64,000 nucleotides of DNA from Flavobacterium eburneipallidum (GTDB lineage Bacteria; Bacteroidota; Bacteroidia; Flavobacteriales; Flavobacteriaceae). A program made the translations under genes and the position numbers. The stretch covers positions 372,001 to 436,000 of the forward strand of contig NZ_CP114291.2 of the NCBI RefSeq assembly GCF_027111355.2, read 5' to 3'. The notes below the pieces were generated by a model. The model was not told the origin of the DNA and ran no database searches. It worked only from the letters and a program-made list of their open reading frames with translations. Of the stretch, positions 44,161 to 52,381 are shown in pieces. How positions within the stretch are numbered: the first letter of the stretch is position 1; each line of letters opens with the position of its first letter.

Positions 44161-45645
44161 TTAATCCGTGGTAGAATCGTTTGTAATAGGCAAAGAAACG
44201 GTAAAAGTAGTCCCTTTTCCTTTTTGAGATTCGAAGGTAATGGTTCCGTTATAATTTTCGATAATGTTTTTGATGATGCTCAAACCCAATCCCATTCCGC
44301 TGGTTTTTGTGGTGAATTTGGGTTCGAAAATGCGATTGAAATTTTCGGTTGCAATTCCAATTCCATTATCGGCAACATTGATAACTACATTGTTGGATGC
44401 TTTTTTGATATTGACACAAACAGCCTTATTTTCCTGATTTTCGGGAATCGCCTGAATCGCATTTTTAACCAAATTGGTAATAATCCGAATGAGTTGTGTT
44501 CGGTCAATTATCGAAATAATTTCTTCTTCTTCTGCTTTGAAATGAATGTATTCTTCGTTGAAAATATCCATAGTCAATTCGACCACATCAACTACATTTA
44601 GGGTTTCGTTTTGTTGCGCAGGCATCGAAGCAAAGTTAGAAAATGCCGAAGCTACCGAACTCATCGTATCGATTTGCTGAATCAAAGTTTCAGAATAATC
44701 GTTGATTTTTTGTTTTAGATTTGGATCGTTTGGATCAAATTTTCTTTGGAAACTCTGTACCGTCAATCGCATTGGAGTTAACGGATTTTTGATTTCGTGA
44801 GCGACTTGTTTTGCCATTTCTTGCCAAGCTTCTTCTCGTTCACTTTGAGCTAATTTCAAGGCACTTTCTTCGAGTTCGTCCACCATTCCGTTATAGGCAT
44901 TGATCAAAAGATTGATTTCTTTGCTATTGGCTTCCAGAACAATCTTTTCGTTTTTTTGATTCAAAGTCGTTTCGCTCAATTTGTCCGAAATGGTTTTTAG
45001 CGATTTAGTGATATAGGATGAAAGAAAATAAGCCACGGCAAAAGCAACCAAAAGCATAAAACTATACACCTGTGCCAATCGAATCAGGAAATTTTGCAGT
45101 TCAGCCTGATAGTAGCTATCGTCTTCTACATAAGGCAGATTCAGGATTCCTAGGGGTTTGAATTTATCGTCTTTGATTAAACTATACAAAGACCGTTTCT
45201 TTTTTCCGTTACTGTTTTTGATGTCAACATAGCGTTGGTCAACTGATGATTGTACTAGTTTAATAATGTATTTCGGAATGGGTGGCGCAATGGGATCAAT
45301 CGAAAATCGGGATTTGGAAGATTTCAAAAGTCTTCCGTCCAAACTATAAATATTGATTTCAAGATTATGAATATCAGATAATTCGTGAATTTTATCCTTG
45401 AAAATCAATGCTAAATTACCCTGTGTTAGCGGATAAGTGGTGTTCGAAAGTACATAAATGATGTTCTCTTTTATGGCGTCTTCTTTGTGCTCCAACCGTT
45501 CTATATGGTATTGTTTCGCCTCATTCTTAAATTGAATAATCGAAATCGAAGCCAATAATACCGAAGCTACAATAATCAAAACAATCATCGAAAGGAATAT
45601 CCTAATTCGCAAGGAAAGCATTGATATCTTGAAGTCTTTTAACAT
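44161..45645 (-). CDS. NtrY-like sensor histidine kinase
   Basis: A 494-residue inner-membrane kinase with hydrophobic segments at about 12-34 and 195-215 enclosing a periplasmic sensor of about 160 residues, then a HAMP-like segment. The H box is QEMAKQVAHEIKNPLTPMRL, the NtrY-type sequence with the phospho-His. The N box is ITNLVKNAIQAIPE, and ATP-lid blocks are VADNGIGIATENF and TSGMGLGLSIIKNI. No cognate regulator is adjacent. It precedes the haem genes hemJ and hemH on the same strand in map order. Confidence 0.9.
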   Translation of the reverse strand: MLKDFKISMLSLRIRIFLSMIVLIIVASVLLASISIIQFKNEAKQYHIERLEHKEDAIKENIIYVLSNTTYPLTQGNLALIFKDKIHELSDIHNLEINIYSLDGRLLKSSKSRFSIDPIAPPIPKYIIKLVQSSVDQRYVDIKNSNGKKKRSLYSLIKDDKFKPLGILNLPYVEDDSYYQAELQNFLIRLAQVYSFMLLVAFAVAYFLSSYITKSLKTISDKLSETTLNQKNEKIVLEANSKEINLLINAYNGMVDELEESALKLAQSEREEAWQEMAKQVAHEIKNPLTPMRLTVQSFQRKFDPNDPNLKQKINDYSETLIQQIDTMSSVASAFSNFASMPAQQNETLNVVDVVELTMDIFNEEYIHFKAEEEEIISIIDRTQLIRIITNLVKNAIQAIPENQENKAVCVNIKKASNNVVINVADNGIGIATENFNRIFEPKFTTKTSGMGLGLSIIKNIIENYNGTITFESQKGKGTTFTVSLPITNDSTTD

Positions 45646-45665
45646 AGTGTTCAGTGTTCAGTATT

Positions 45666-45708
45666 CAGTAATCAGTGTTCAGTTCTGCAAACTGACCACT
45701 GATTACTG
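45666..45708. repeat. ACTGA-word inverted repeat
   Basis: CAGTAATCAGTGTTCAGTT (45666-45684) and its complement (45690-45708, 18 of 19) form a hairpin with a 5-nt loop between hemJ and the kinase. More copies of AGTGTTCAG extend outward to about 45646. Confidence 0.8.
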
Positions 45709-46260
45709 ACCACTGTTTTTTTCTCTTATTCGTTTGTAAAATTTAAAGCCGAGCATGAGCAAAACCGAAAACAATAGAATCCCGATTACACCATAAATCC
45801 AGTTGAAAGCATTTTTTAGAACGACTAAAAATACTACAGCGAACAAAATAATAGTTGCACCTTCGTTCCACAAGCGCATAAAAGTGGTGGTGTATTTTAC
45901 TTCGTTTCTTTGTAATTGACCGAAAATTTGCTGGCATTTTAAATGGTATAAATACAACACAAAAACAAAGCCAAGTTTTACGTGCATCCAAGGCATTTTG
46001 AGCCAAGCATTGCCCATTGGCGTAAAAAACAACATCCAAAATGCAAAAAAACTGGCCAAAATTGCTGATGGCCAAGTGATAATGTACCACAAGCGATAAC
46101 TCATGATTTTGAATTGTGCTTGTAAAATTTCTTTTTCGGGCGAGGGTTTATCGTTGGCTTCGATTTGGTACACAAACAAACGAACAATATTAAACAAACC
46201 CACAAACCAGGTTAAGACAAAGATGATGTGCAGGGATTTTAGATAGTTGTAGTATTCCAT
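45703..46260 (-). CDS. hemJ: HemJ-type protoporphyrinogen oxidase (CopD-like membrane protein)
   Basis: A 185-residue protein with four or five membrane helices. The N-terminus YLKSLHIIFVLTWFVGLFNI and RLFVYQIEA gives the HemJ His-x-x-F and Arg signature. IMSYRLWYIITWPSAILASF and MPWMHVKLGFVFVLYLYHLK add the second conserved His-Lys pair. HemJ oxidises protoporphyrinogen IX to protoporphyrin IX in the membrane. Placement 75 bp downstream of hemH supports this over a copper-resistance CopD role. Confidence 0.82.
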   Translation of the reverse strand: MEYYNYLKSLHIIFVLTWFVGLFNIVRLFVYQIEANDKPSPEKEILQAQFKIMSYRLWYIITWPSAILASFFAFWMLFFTPMGNAWLKMPWMHVKLGFVFVLYLYHLKCQQIFGQLQRNEVKYTTTFMRLWNEGATIILFAVVFLVVLKNAFNWIYGVIGILLFSVLLMLGFKFYKRIREKNSGQ

Positions 46261-46266
46261 TTTTTT

Positions 46267-46332
46267 TGTTTACGGTTTAGAGTTTACGGTTTAAGTTCGT
46301 TAAACAACTTTAAACCTTTAAACTTTTAAACA
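46267..46332. repeat. TTTAAAC-word repeat between hemH and hemJ
   Basis: Repeats of GTTTACGGTTTA are followed by complementary TTTAAAC words (46310-46331). They form an imperfect hairpin that may terminate or attenuate readthrough from hemH. Confidence 0.6.
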
Positions 46333-46335
46333 TTT

Positions 46336-47349
46336 CTATTTCGCCCAATCCTTTATCCAATTTCCAACCACACCACACCATTCATCCTCATCATTCATAC
46401 ATGGAACAGCCATAAATTCTTCGCCACCATGATGCAAAAATTGCTCGTTGGCTTCCATGGCGATTTCTTCTAGAGTTTCTAAACAATCGGCTACGAAAGC
46501 TGGAGTTACAACGGCTAATTTCTTGATGCCTTGTTCGGGCATTTTGTTGATTTCGACATCGGTGTAAGGCGTTAACCATTTGTCACCTGCTAATCGAGAT
46601 TGGAAGGTTTGACTGTATTTTCCCTCTGGAATTCCTAATAATTTTACGACTTGTTTGGTCGTTTCATAACATTGATGGCGGTAGCAAAATTCGTGTGCTG
46701 GCGAGGGTGTATTGCAACAAGAACCATCAATTTTGCAATGTGATTTGGTTACATCCGTTTTGCGAATATGACGTTTTGGAATTCCGTGATACGAAAATAA
46801 CAAATGATCGTAATCAAATCCTTCCAGATGTTTTTTCATCGAATTGGCCAATGCCTGAATATAATCGGGTTTGTTGTAAAATGCAGGAACATTGGTAAAA
46901 GTCATTTCTGGGAAAAATTCCTGACGCAATTCTTCTGCCAAAACCACAATGGTTGTAGTAGAAGCCATAGCGTGCTGTGGATACAAAGGCATCAGCATTA
47001 CTTCCGTCACGCCTTTGTTTTTTAATTCTTGAAGCCCTTTTTTGATGGTCATGGTTCCGTAGCGCATAGCCAAAGCCACAGGAATATCGACCAAGGTTTT
47101 AACTTTTTGGTGCATTTTTTTCGAAATCACTATCAATGGCGATCCTTCATCTGTCCAGATTCGAGCATAAGCTTCGGCAGATTTTTTGGGTCTGGTTTGC
47201 AAAATGATTCCACGAACTAATAAGGCTCGTAATAAAAAAGGAACATCTATGACGTATTTGTCCATTAAAAATTCGTCTAAATACGGTTTTACATCTTTTG
47301 GCGTTGGACTTTCTGGCGAACCAAGATTGACTAGTAATACTCCTTTCAT
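46336..47349 (-). CDS. hemH: Ferrochelatase
   Basis: A 337-residue enzyme inserting Fe2+ into protoporphyrin IX, the last step of haem synthesis. Typical motifs are GVLLVNLGSPESPTPKDVKP, LMPLYPQHAMASTTT, LLFSYHGIPKRHIRK with the catalytic His, and QSRLAGDKWLTPYTD. Cysteines in DGSCCNTPSPAHEFCYRHQC are notable. Some bacterial ferrochelatases carry Fe-S-type Cys sets, but this arrangement is only suggestive. It is followed downstream by hemJ. Confidence 0.95.
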   Translation of the reverse strand: MKGVLLVNLGSPESPTPKDVKPYLDEFLMDKYVIDVPFLLRALLVRGIILQTRPKKSAEAYARIWTDEGSPLIVISKKMHQKVKTLVDIPVALAMRYGTMTIKKGLQELKNKGVTEVMLMPLYPQHAMASTTTIVVLAEELRQEFFPEMTFTNVPAFYNKPDYIQALANSMKKHLEGFDYDHLLFSYHGIPKRHIRKTDVTKSHCKIDGSCCNTPSPAHEFCYRHQCYETTKQVVKLLGIPEGKYSQTFQSRLAGDKWLTPYTDVEINKMPEQGIKKLAVVTPAFVADCLETLEEIAMEANEQFLHHGGEEFMAVPCMNDEDEWCGVVGNWIKDWAK

Positions 47350-47377
47350 TTTAGATTTTTGTTTTTTAAATTTTTAT

Positions 47378-47385
47378 CAAAAGTA
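47378..47385 (-). promoter_or_regulatory. -7 element for hemH
   Basis: Minus-strand TACTTTTG fits TAnnTTTG and lies 28 bp before the hemH ATG. Confidence 0.5.
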
Positions 47386-47452
47386 GTTCAAGCTACTTTT
47401 TAGAAATATGATAAATGTTATTTTTTATTGATTGTTGGATATATAAAATTGA

Positions 47453-47533
47453 TTAATCCATTAATTTTTTCAGCGTTTCCGCATCGGGTAATAATCCTTT
47501 TTGTAAATCTCTAATTGGTTCGTTGCTGACGAA
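47453..47533 (-). pseudogene. Possible C-terminal remnant of a lost gene
   Basis: The gap between the AraC gene and hemH holds a 26-codon open frame with no start, ending in TAA. It reads like a real protein tail (NEPIRDLQKGLLPDAETLKK). A TAG lies directly upstream in frame. It may be the end of a gene deleted when this region was rearranged, or chance. Confidence 0.35.
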
Positions 47534-47537
47534 CTAA

Positions 47538-48404
47538 TTACACATTCGTATTAATCGACATCAAATATTTTTTTGGAGTAGTTCCGAATTTCTTTTTGAA
47601 AGCCGCAATAAAATGACTTCCGGTGCTGTAGCCAATTTTCAAACCGACTTCGTTCACATTATATGATCCGCTGTCCAATAATTTTCGGGCATAATCCATT
47701 TTGTGATCGAATAGAAAGCCATAAACGGTGTCGCCATAAATTTGCTTGAAACCCATTTTTAGTTTTTTCAAAGTCAATCCTATTTGATCGGCTAACTCTT
47801 GTAAACCGGGTGGTTCAGCCATATTAGCGATGATGATTTCTTTGGCTTTCTTAATTTTTAGTACATTTTCTTCATCAACCAGAAACGGACATTGTTCGGC
47901 ATTTGGATCTTCGTTTCTATTGAAAAACAAACTCAATAATTCGTAGCCTTTGCCTTTGTAATACAAGTTTTTTATGGACGGATTCAGGTTGTAATGAAAC
48001 ATTTGGTTCAAAACAATCGCCATTGATGGACTTATATCACTTTCGTTATAATATTTTTTATCTTGATTTTCTTTGCTCAAAAACGGAATATGTTCTGCAT
48101 CAGTAGTAAACAATCCATGGAATTTCCGAATGGAAACAAATATAGAAATCAACCAAGTTTTAGGTTCAATTTGTACATTTAGAGGCAATTCTTTTTCGGT
48201 GTTGTAAAACAATAATGCTTTTTCTTCTTTTAAATTCAAGACATAATTGCCTTGATTAAAAATATAATTGGCATTCCCTTTTAGACTGAAATGAAACTGG
48301 ATTAAACCCAACTGAACCGGACGTTGAAAGGTTAGAACTTCATCTGTATTATTTTGAAAACGAATTAAAATAAAATCTTCATCAATTTTTATTTCTTCTT
48401 CCAT
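47538..48404 (-). CDS. AraC family regulator beside the haem genes
   Basis: A 288-residue protein. The N-terminal ~180 residues have no recognised effector fold but include VQLGLIQFHFSLKGNANYIF. The C-terminal ~95 residues are the AraC double helix-turn-helix (PPGLQELADQIGLTLKKLKM, NEVGLKIGYSTGSHFIAAF and KKFGTTPKKYLMSI). By position it could control hemH, the YceI/cytochrome genes or hemA; the sequence does not settle which. Iron- or siderophore-responsive AraC proteins share this layout, by inference. Confidence 0.88.
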   Translation of the reverse strand: MEEEIKIDEDFILIRFQNNTDEVLTFQRPVQLGLIQFHFSLKGNANYIFNQGNYVLNLKEEKALLFYNTEKELPLNVQIEPKTWLISIFVSIRKFHGLFTTDAEHIPFLSKENQDKKYYNESDISPSMAIVLNQMFHYNLNPSIKNLYYKGKGYELLSLFFNRNEDPNAEQCPFLVDEENVLKIKKAKEIIIANMAEPPGLQELADQIGLTLKKLKMGFKQIYGDTVYGFLFDHKMDYARKLLDSGSYNVNEVGLKIGYSTGSHFIAAFKKKFGTTPKKYLMSINTNV

Positions 48405-48542
48405 TCTTTGATTTTTTTTTAATTCAACTTAATAAGGTCGTTTATTGGCAAGCGACTTCTTTTTGCCTTTCAAAAATAAATCTTTTTGATGGTTTATTGT
48501 TTGTTTCCTTCTAATTTTATAAAATGTTTATCGTTATAGTCT

Positions 48543-49082
48543 TTATTTGAACACGGCAGTGAGTTGGATTTTAATTTTATTGGATACTTTATTTTTGACA
48601 ATCGTTGGAATCGAAATATCAAAATCGCTCGCATTTACTGAAAAATTGGACACTAAATTTATCCCTGAATTCGATTGACTTATTCGGGCAATGGTTTTGA
48701 TGGCAACCGTTTTTCCGTGAAGTTCTAGTTTTCCGTTGATGGTAAAATCCTTGGGTGTTGAAGTTAGACTTTTGGTATCAAAATTTTCTATTTTACCCTT
48801 GAAAACAGCTTTAGGATATTGATCGCTTTCTACATAATTTTCGTTGAAATGCTCTTCCATCAAAGCGACTTTAAATCGGAATCCTTTCAGTAAAGCCAAA
48901 CTGGCAATTTCACCCGTTTTTGGATTTAGAACTACAGTAACGCTATTGTTTGTTGCTTTTACTTCTTCAAACGAAGGAACAGAAGCTTCAAAAGTAATCA
49001 CTCCTGATTTGCAAATCATTTTTTCTTGAGCGACAGTCATAATTGAGGCCCACAGCATTACTAATGTGATAATTTTTTTCAT
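48543..49082 (-). CDS. YceI family periplasmic protein
   Basis: A 179-residue protein with a signal peptide (ITLVMLWASIMTVAQ). The mature part is a YceI lipocalin-like barrel (VITFEASVPSFEEVKATNNS, FNENYVESDQYPKAVFKGKI, FTINGKLELHGKTVAIKTIA). YceI proteins bind polyisoprenoids, including quinone-like lipids. It lies 16 bp downstream of the cytochrome c lipoprotein gene on the same strand, so a role in quinone or electron handling is possible (inferred). Confidence 0.88.
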   Translation of the reverse strand: MKKIITLVMLWASIMTVAQEKMICKSGVITFEASVPSFEEVKATNNSVTVVLNPKTGEIASLALLKGFRFKVALMEEHFNENYVESDQYPKAVFKGKIENFDTKSLTSTPKDFTINGKLELHGKTVAIKTIARISQSNSGINLVSNFSVNASDFDISIPTIVKNKVSNKIKIQLTAVFK

Positions 49083-49098
49083 GTTTTTTATTTAATGA

Positions 49099-49476
49099 TT
49101 ACTCTAATAATCCATCTTGTTCCCATTTTGCTACAATATCAATCGTGGCTTGAGGCAATCTTGGTCCGCCTTGTGGCATTAAGGAACTATTGCCATTATT
49201 TAATGAAATTCGACTTAACAATCCACGGTTTTGAATGGCATTTTTTACTTGTGCATACGTCACTAATGACAATGAAGTACCATTTCGAGGCGTTGCAGCA
49301 TGGCAGGAAACGCAATTGTTATCAATAATGGATTTTACATTTTGTTGATAGGTTATTTTAGTTCCACTAGTGGGAGGTGTAGGAGTTTCTTCCATCAAAG
49401 AATCGGGATTGTCATTGGAGCAAGACATCAAAATGCTGGTGCAAAATAGTAGTGCAAAACAGTTTTTAGTTTTCAT
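49099..49476 (-). CDS. Monohaem cytochrome c lipoprotein
   Basis: A 125-residue lipoprotein (signal ending LMSC, Cys at about 19). After a Pro/Thr linker comes a cytochrome c-type domain with NNCVSCHAAT (CxxCH haem attachment) near residue 58 and SSLMPQGGPRLPQATIDIVA, whose Met could be the sixth ligand. It faces the periplasm or surface. It is divergent from the OB-fold gene (112 bp to its nearest ATG) and is followed by yceI. Confidence 0.88.
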   Translation of the reverse strand: MKTKNCFALLFCTSILMSCSNDNPDSLMEETPTPPTSGTKITYQQNVKSIIDNNCVSCHAATPRNGTSLSLVTYAQVKNAIQNRGLLSRISLNNGNSSLMPQGGPRLPQATIDIVAKWEQDGLLE

Positions 49477-49632
49477 AGCGATTGGTTTTTAAGTTAAAAA
49501 AAGGATTCGATCTGTTCGATGAATGATATACGTCGAAATTCAAATTCTAGTTTTAATTCACTTTTCTTTTTTAGAAAAAACCAATAGTTGTCTTTTACCG
49601 TACATAAGATGGACTCACTAAAAACTAATCTT

Positions 49633-50022
49633 ATGAAGAAAAAAATACTATTCGGAATTGTCATTCTACTGGCGATTTCCTTTTTCGCCTATCGGTACAC
49701 TTACCAAGACCACAGAGATATTAGTTCTGAAGAAGCTACTTATGTGGTTAGCATTCCTGAATTGAAAAAAGAATTTTGGACAAATGATAGTTTGGCTTTA
49801 AGCAAATACCAAAACCAAACCATTGAAGTAGCAGCAACTGTAACCGCAATTGATTCTGAAAATAAAGCTGTCGTTCTTGACAACAATCTCTTTGCTACGT
49901 TCACCGATAGTTTGCCCAAAGCCATTATTTCAGGCAAAAAACTAAAAATCAAAGGACGATTTCTTGGCTATGACGAACTGCTGGAAGAATTCAAAATGGA
50001 TCAAAGTTCGATTATTCAATAA
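49633..50022 (+). CDS. Membrane-anchored OB-fold (tRNA_anti-like) protein
   Basis: A 129-residue protein from the ATG at 49633 (MKKKILFGIVILLAISFFAY); an in-frame ATG at 49588 would put a soluble extension before the anchor. One membrane helix (about 4-21) is followed by an OB-fold resembling the tRNA_anti-like family (QNQTIEVAATVTAIDSENKA, AIISGKKLKIKGRFLGYDEL). It starts the plus-strand half of a divergent pair with the cytochrome gene. The function is unknown. Confidence 0.78.
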   Translation: MKKKILFGIVILLAISFFAYRYTYQDHRDISSEEATYVVSIPELKKEFWTNDSLALSKYQNQTIEVAATVTAIDSENKAVVLDNNLFATFTDSLPKAIISGKKLKIKGRFLGYDELLEEFKMDQSSIIQ

Positions 50023-50055
50023 AAAACATCTAACAAACAACCTAAATTATATATT

Positions 50056-50895
50056 ATGAAAAAGCTCCTTTTACTCTTATTATTATTCCCTTTAGCGTCC
50101 TTTTCGCAAGACGATTTATTAGCAGGAATAGACACTGTTGCTTCAAAAGAAAAAGTAACTTCTGCCTTCAAAGCCTTGAAAATTGTCAATCTAGAATCGA
50201 CAAAACTAGCTGCCAAAGGCGATTTGTATTTTATAGTAGCCCATAGATTTGGTTCTATAAAAGACGGCTTCGAAGGTTTTTATGGATTAGACAATGCAAA
50301 CACCCAAATAAAATTTGTTTATGGATGGACAGATTGGTTAACCGTTAGCGCTGCCAGAAGCGAATTGGCTTACGATTTTTCTACAAAATATACTTTGATG
50401 CATCAATTAAAAGATGGTTTTCCGGTAACGATTGTAGGTTTTAGCAGTTTGGCGATAAATAATACGCTTAAAGAAAGTTTGTATCCTCAATTAAAATTTG
50501 ACGATCGTTTTACTTATGTACAACAATTATTAATTTCTAGAAAATTTTCCGAAAAATTATCGCTTGAAGTTGCACCAACTATTTTCCATGAAAATTTTGT
50601 AGATAATGCCCAACAAGACAATACCCAATACGCTGTTGGAATTGGAGGACGCTACAAATTCGCCAAACGCTGGTCGCTCAACATTGATTATGCTGCTCAT
50701 GTAAACCGAGCTTCTAATTCAATGTACAAAAATCCGCTTTCTATAGGTTTTGATTTAGAAACAGGAGGACACGTTTTCCAGATGCACTTCACCAGTTCAC
50801 AAGGCATTCACGAAGCTGGTTATTTAGCACAAACTACTGGAGATTGGACAAAAGGCGATGTGTTTTTTGGATTCAATTTGTTGAGAGTTTTCTAA
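50056..50895 (+). CDS. DUF5777 family outer-membrane beta-barrel protein
   Basis: A 279-residue exported protein (signal LLLLLFPLASFSQ). The mature sequence alternates polar and apolar residues as in a beta-barrel: LAAKGDLYFIVAHRFGSI, IKFVYGWTDWLTVSAARSEL, AVGIGGRYKFAKRWSLNIDY, and it ends in Phe (GFNLLRVF) as outer-membrane proteins do. It fits the DUF5777 family, which in Bacteroidota often lies beside YceI and cytochrome c genes. It begins 33 bp after the OB-fold gene in the same operon. Confidence 0.85.
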   Translation: MKKLLLLLLLFPLASFSQDDLLAGIDTVASKEKVTSAFKALKIVNLESTKLAAKGDLYFIVAHRFGSIKDGFEGFYGLDNANTQIKFVYGWTDWLTVSAARSELAYDFSTKYTLMHQLKDGFPVTIVGFSSLAINNTLKESLYPQLKFDDRFTYVQQLLISRKFSEKLSLEVAPTIFHENFVDNAQQDNTQYAVGIGGRYKFAKRWSLNIDYAAHVNRASNSMYKNPLSIGFDLETGGHVFQMHFTSSQGIHEAGYLAQTTGDWTKGDVFFGFNLLRVF

Positions 50896-51019
50896 AAAAT
50901 TCTTTTTAAAGGTGATTTATTAAATAATATTATTTAAAACAATTCTAAATTAATGTTAAATAAAACCAAAAGTGAAACCCGAACGTAAATGACTTCAGAA
51001 CCTTTAAAATTTATGAAAA

Positions 51020-51448
51020 ATGAACAAGACAATCAAAAAAGGATTTTATGTAGTTGGAGGAATTGCATTCCTTTTTATCGCTATTTTAATGTTTCACATT
51101 ATTACAGCCAAACCAGCAGTTTATGATAGTGCCAATTTACAAGTGAGCCGAATAGATTTTAAATCGAATATCGATTCAGTCCAAGCCAAACAAATTGCTG
51201 CCGACTTAAGAACCATCAAAGGGTTGACATCCGATTCTATTATTATAAAAAGAAATGTTGTGGTTTATTTCCACAATAATAAAATTACTAACTCCGAAAA
51301 AGTTTTCAATGAGTTGATGACCAAAAGATCCTATGAGGCTGAACGATTTGTTTTGCCTGCAAATATGGCAAGTAAAGAAGTTTGCCCAGTAGATCAAAAC
51401 AGTGTGAGCTATAAAGTATCTAAATCTATAAATCAATTTTTTAATTAA
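51020..51448 (+). CDS. Membrane-anchored small protein, possibly HMA-like without CxxC
   Basis: A 142-residue protein with one N-terminal membrane helix (about 10-30). The region around 42-105 (LQVSRIDFKSNIDSVQAKQI, DLRTIKGLTSDSIIIKRN, VVVYFHNNKITNSEKVFNEL) follows the beta-alpha-beta-beta-alpha-beta pattern of HMA metal-binding domains. The usual CxxC is replaced by Ser/Val residues, and one Cys occurs near the end (KEVCPVDQ). No confident family. It lies between the DUF5777 barrel and the haemoglobin-like gene. Confidence 0.65.
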   Translation: MNKTIKKGFYVVGGIAFLFIAILMFHIITAKPAVYDSANLQVSRIDFKSNIDSVQAKQIAADLRTIKGLTSDSIIIKRNVVVYFHNNKITNSEKVFNELMTKRSYEAERFVLPANMASKEVCPVDQNSVSYKVSKSINQFFN

Positions 51449-51466
51449 TCCTTAAATTTTATTATC

Positions 51467-52054
51467 ATGACAAATTATTCAAAAATTACACTCGGTGTAT
51501 TATTTCTTGCCTCGGCGGCATTTATTTCCTGCGATAAAGACGACGATGCTCCAGCGCCAGTAAAAGCGTCGATTTACACTCGTTTGGGCGGAACAACTAT
51601 GGTTGCCGATCCAGATAATTCAGGACAAATGATCGAACAAGGTCGTTTATCATTCCGTAAAGTAGTAAATTCTACTGTAGGACTTATTGTTGCTGATGTT
51701 CAAAAAAATGCTTCCGGAAATCTTGGAGCACATTTTGCACCAGTTTTGACAGAAGTTGGAGCAGGTAATACTACTAAATTAGCAGTATTGGTTGATAATT
51801 TAACTGATTTCTTTTCTTTCAATACTGGAGGAACAAATGCTGTTAATACTTATTCTGGTCTTAACATGGTAGCGGCTCACGATCCAGCGACAAACCCACG
51901 TATGGGAACAAAATCAAGCAATGCTGATTACACAAAATTTGTAGGTTATGTAGGTGCTGCTGCAAATGCAAATGGAGTAGCTTCGAATACAGAACTTTAC
52001 ACTGATGTGGTTGCTGTTTTAGAATCATTGAGAACTCCTATTGTTCAAAAATAA
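51467..52054 (+). CDS. Lipoprotein resembling group 1 truncated haemoglobin
   Basis: A 195-residue lipoprotein (signal ends AAFISC, Cys22). The mature part begins SIYTRLGGTTMVA, close to the family start Y-x-R-L-G-G. GLNMVAAHDPATNPRM places His138 where the proximal haem ligand is expected. The C-terminus TDVVAVLESLRTPIV matches the terminal helix pattern of truncated globins. It is longer than a cytosolic trHb (~120 residues), with an insert around residues 48-60. It is the last gene of the OB-fold/DUF5777 operon. Haem binding is inferred, not shown. Confidence 0.72.
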   Translation: MTNYSKITLGVLFLASAAFISCDKDDDAPAPVKASIYTRLGGTTMVADPDNSGQMIEQGRLSFRKVVNSTVGLIVADVQKNASGNLGAHFAPVLTEVGAGNTTKLAVLVDNLTDFFSFNTGGTNAVNTYSGLNMVAAHDPATNPRMGTKSSNADYTKFVGYVGAAANANGVASNTELYTDVVAVLESLRTPIVQK

Positions 52055-52068
52055 TGCTATTTGCAGAC

Positions 52069-52100
52069 AAAAAACGCTACTGTAATAAGTAGCGTTTTTT
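52069..52100 (+). terminator. Terminator of the haemoglobin-like operon
   Basis: A 13-bp perfect stem (AAAAAACGCTACT with its complement) with a 6-nt loop and a T run lies 14 bp after the stop. Confidence 0.88.
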
Positions 52101-52381
52101 TTCAAATTAACGAATAGGCTTAAAAATTAAAACAGGCTTTATCTCGAACCCAGAGCGATATTTTTTCGTAATTAATATACAATCAATCGATATTGTTATT
52201 TAGAATAAATCTATATAAATAACAAAAAAAGGCTTGATTTTGCTATATTCCCACCCATAATCGATTTTGTAATTCCTATTTTGAATCAAATTATCATAAA
52301 GCGATACAAAAAGAACTTACAGCGTTGTTTTTATAAAATAGATAATAATAATTTTGTTGAACTTTTTAAGGAAAGTATAAT
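52101..52381. other. AT-rich gap before hemA
   Basis: The 327 bp between the globin-like stop and hemA hold the terminator and then AT-rich sequence with no open frame, tRNA-like fold or exact TAnnTTTG near the hemA start. The hemA promoter must lie here but I cannot place it. Confidence 0.5.

Noticed and set aside
44134..44601. 155-codon plus-strand open frame opposite the histidine kinase
   Set aside because: It lies antisense to the conserved H, N and G boxes of a clear kinase gene; Phe/Asn-rich composition is typical of shadow frames.
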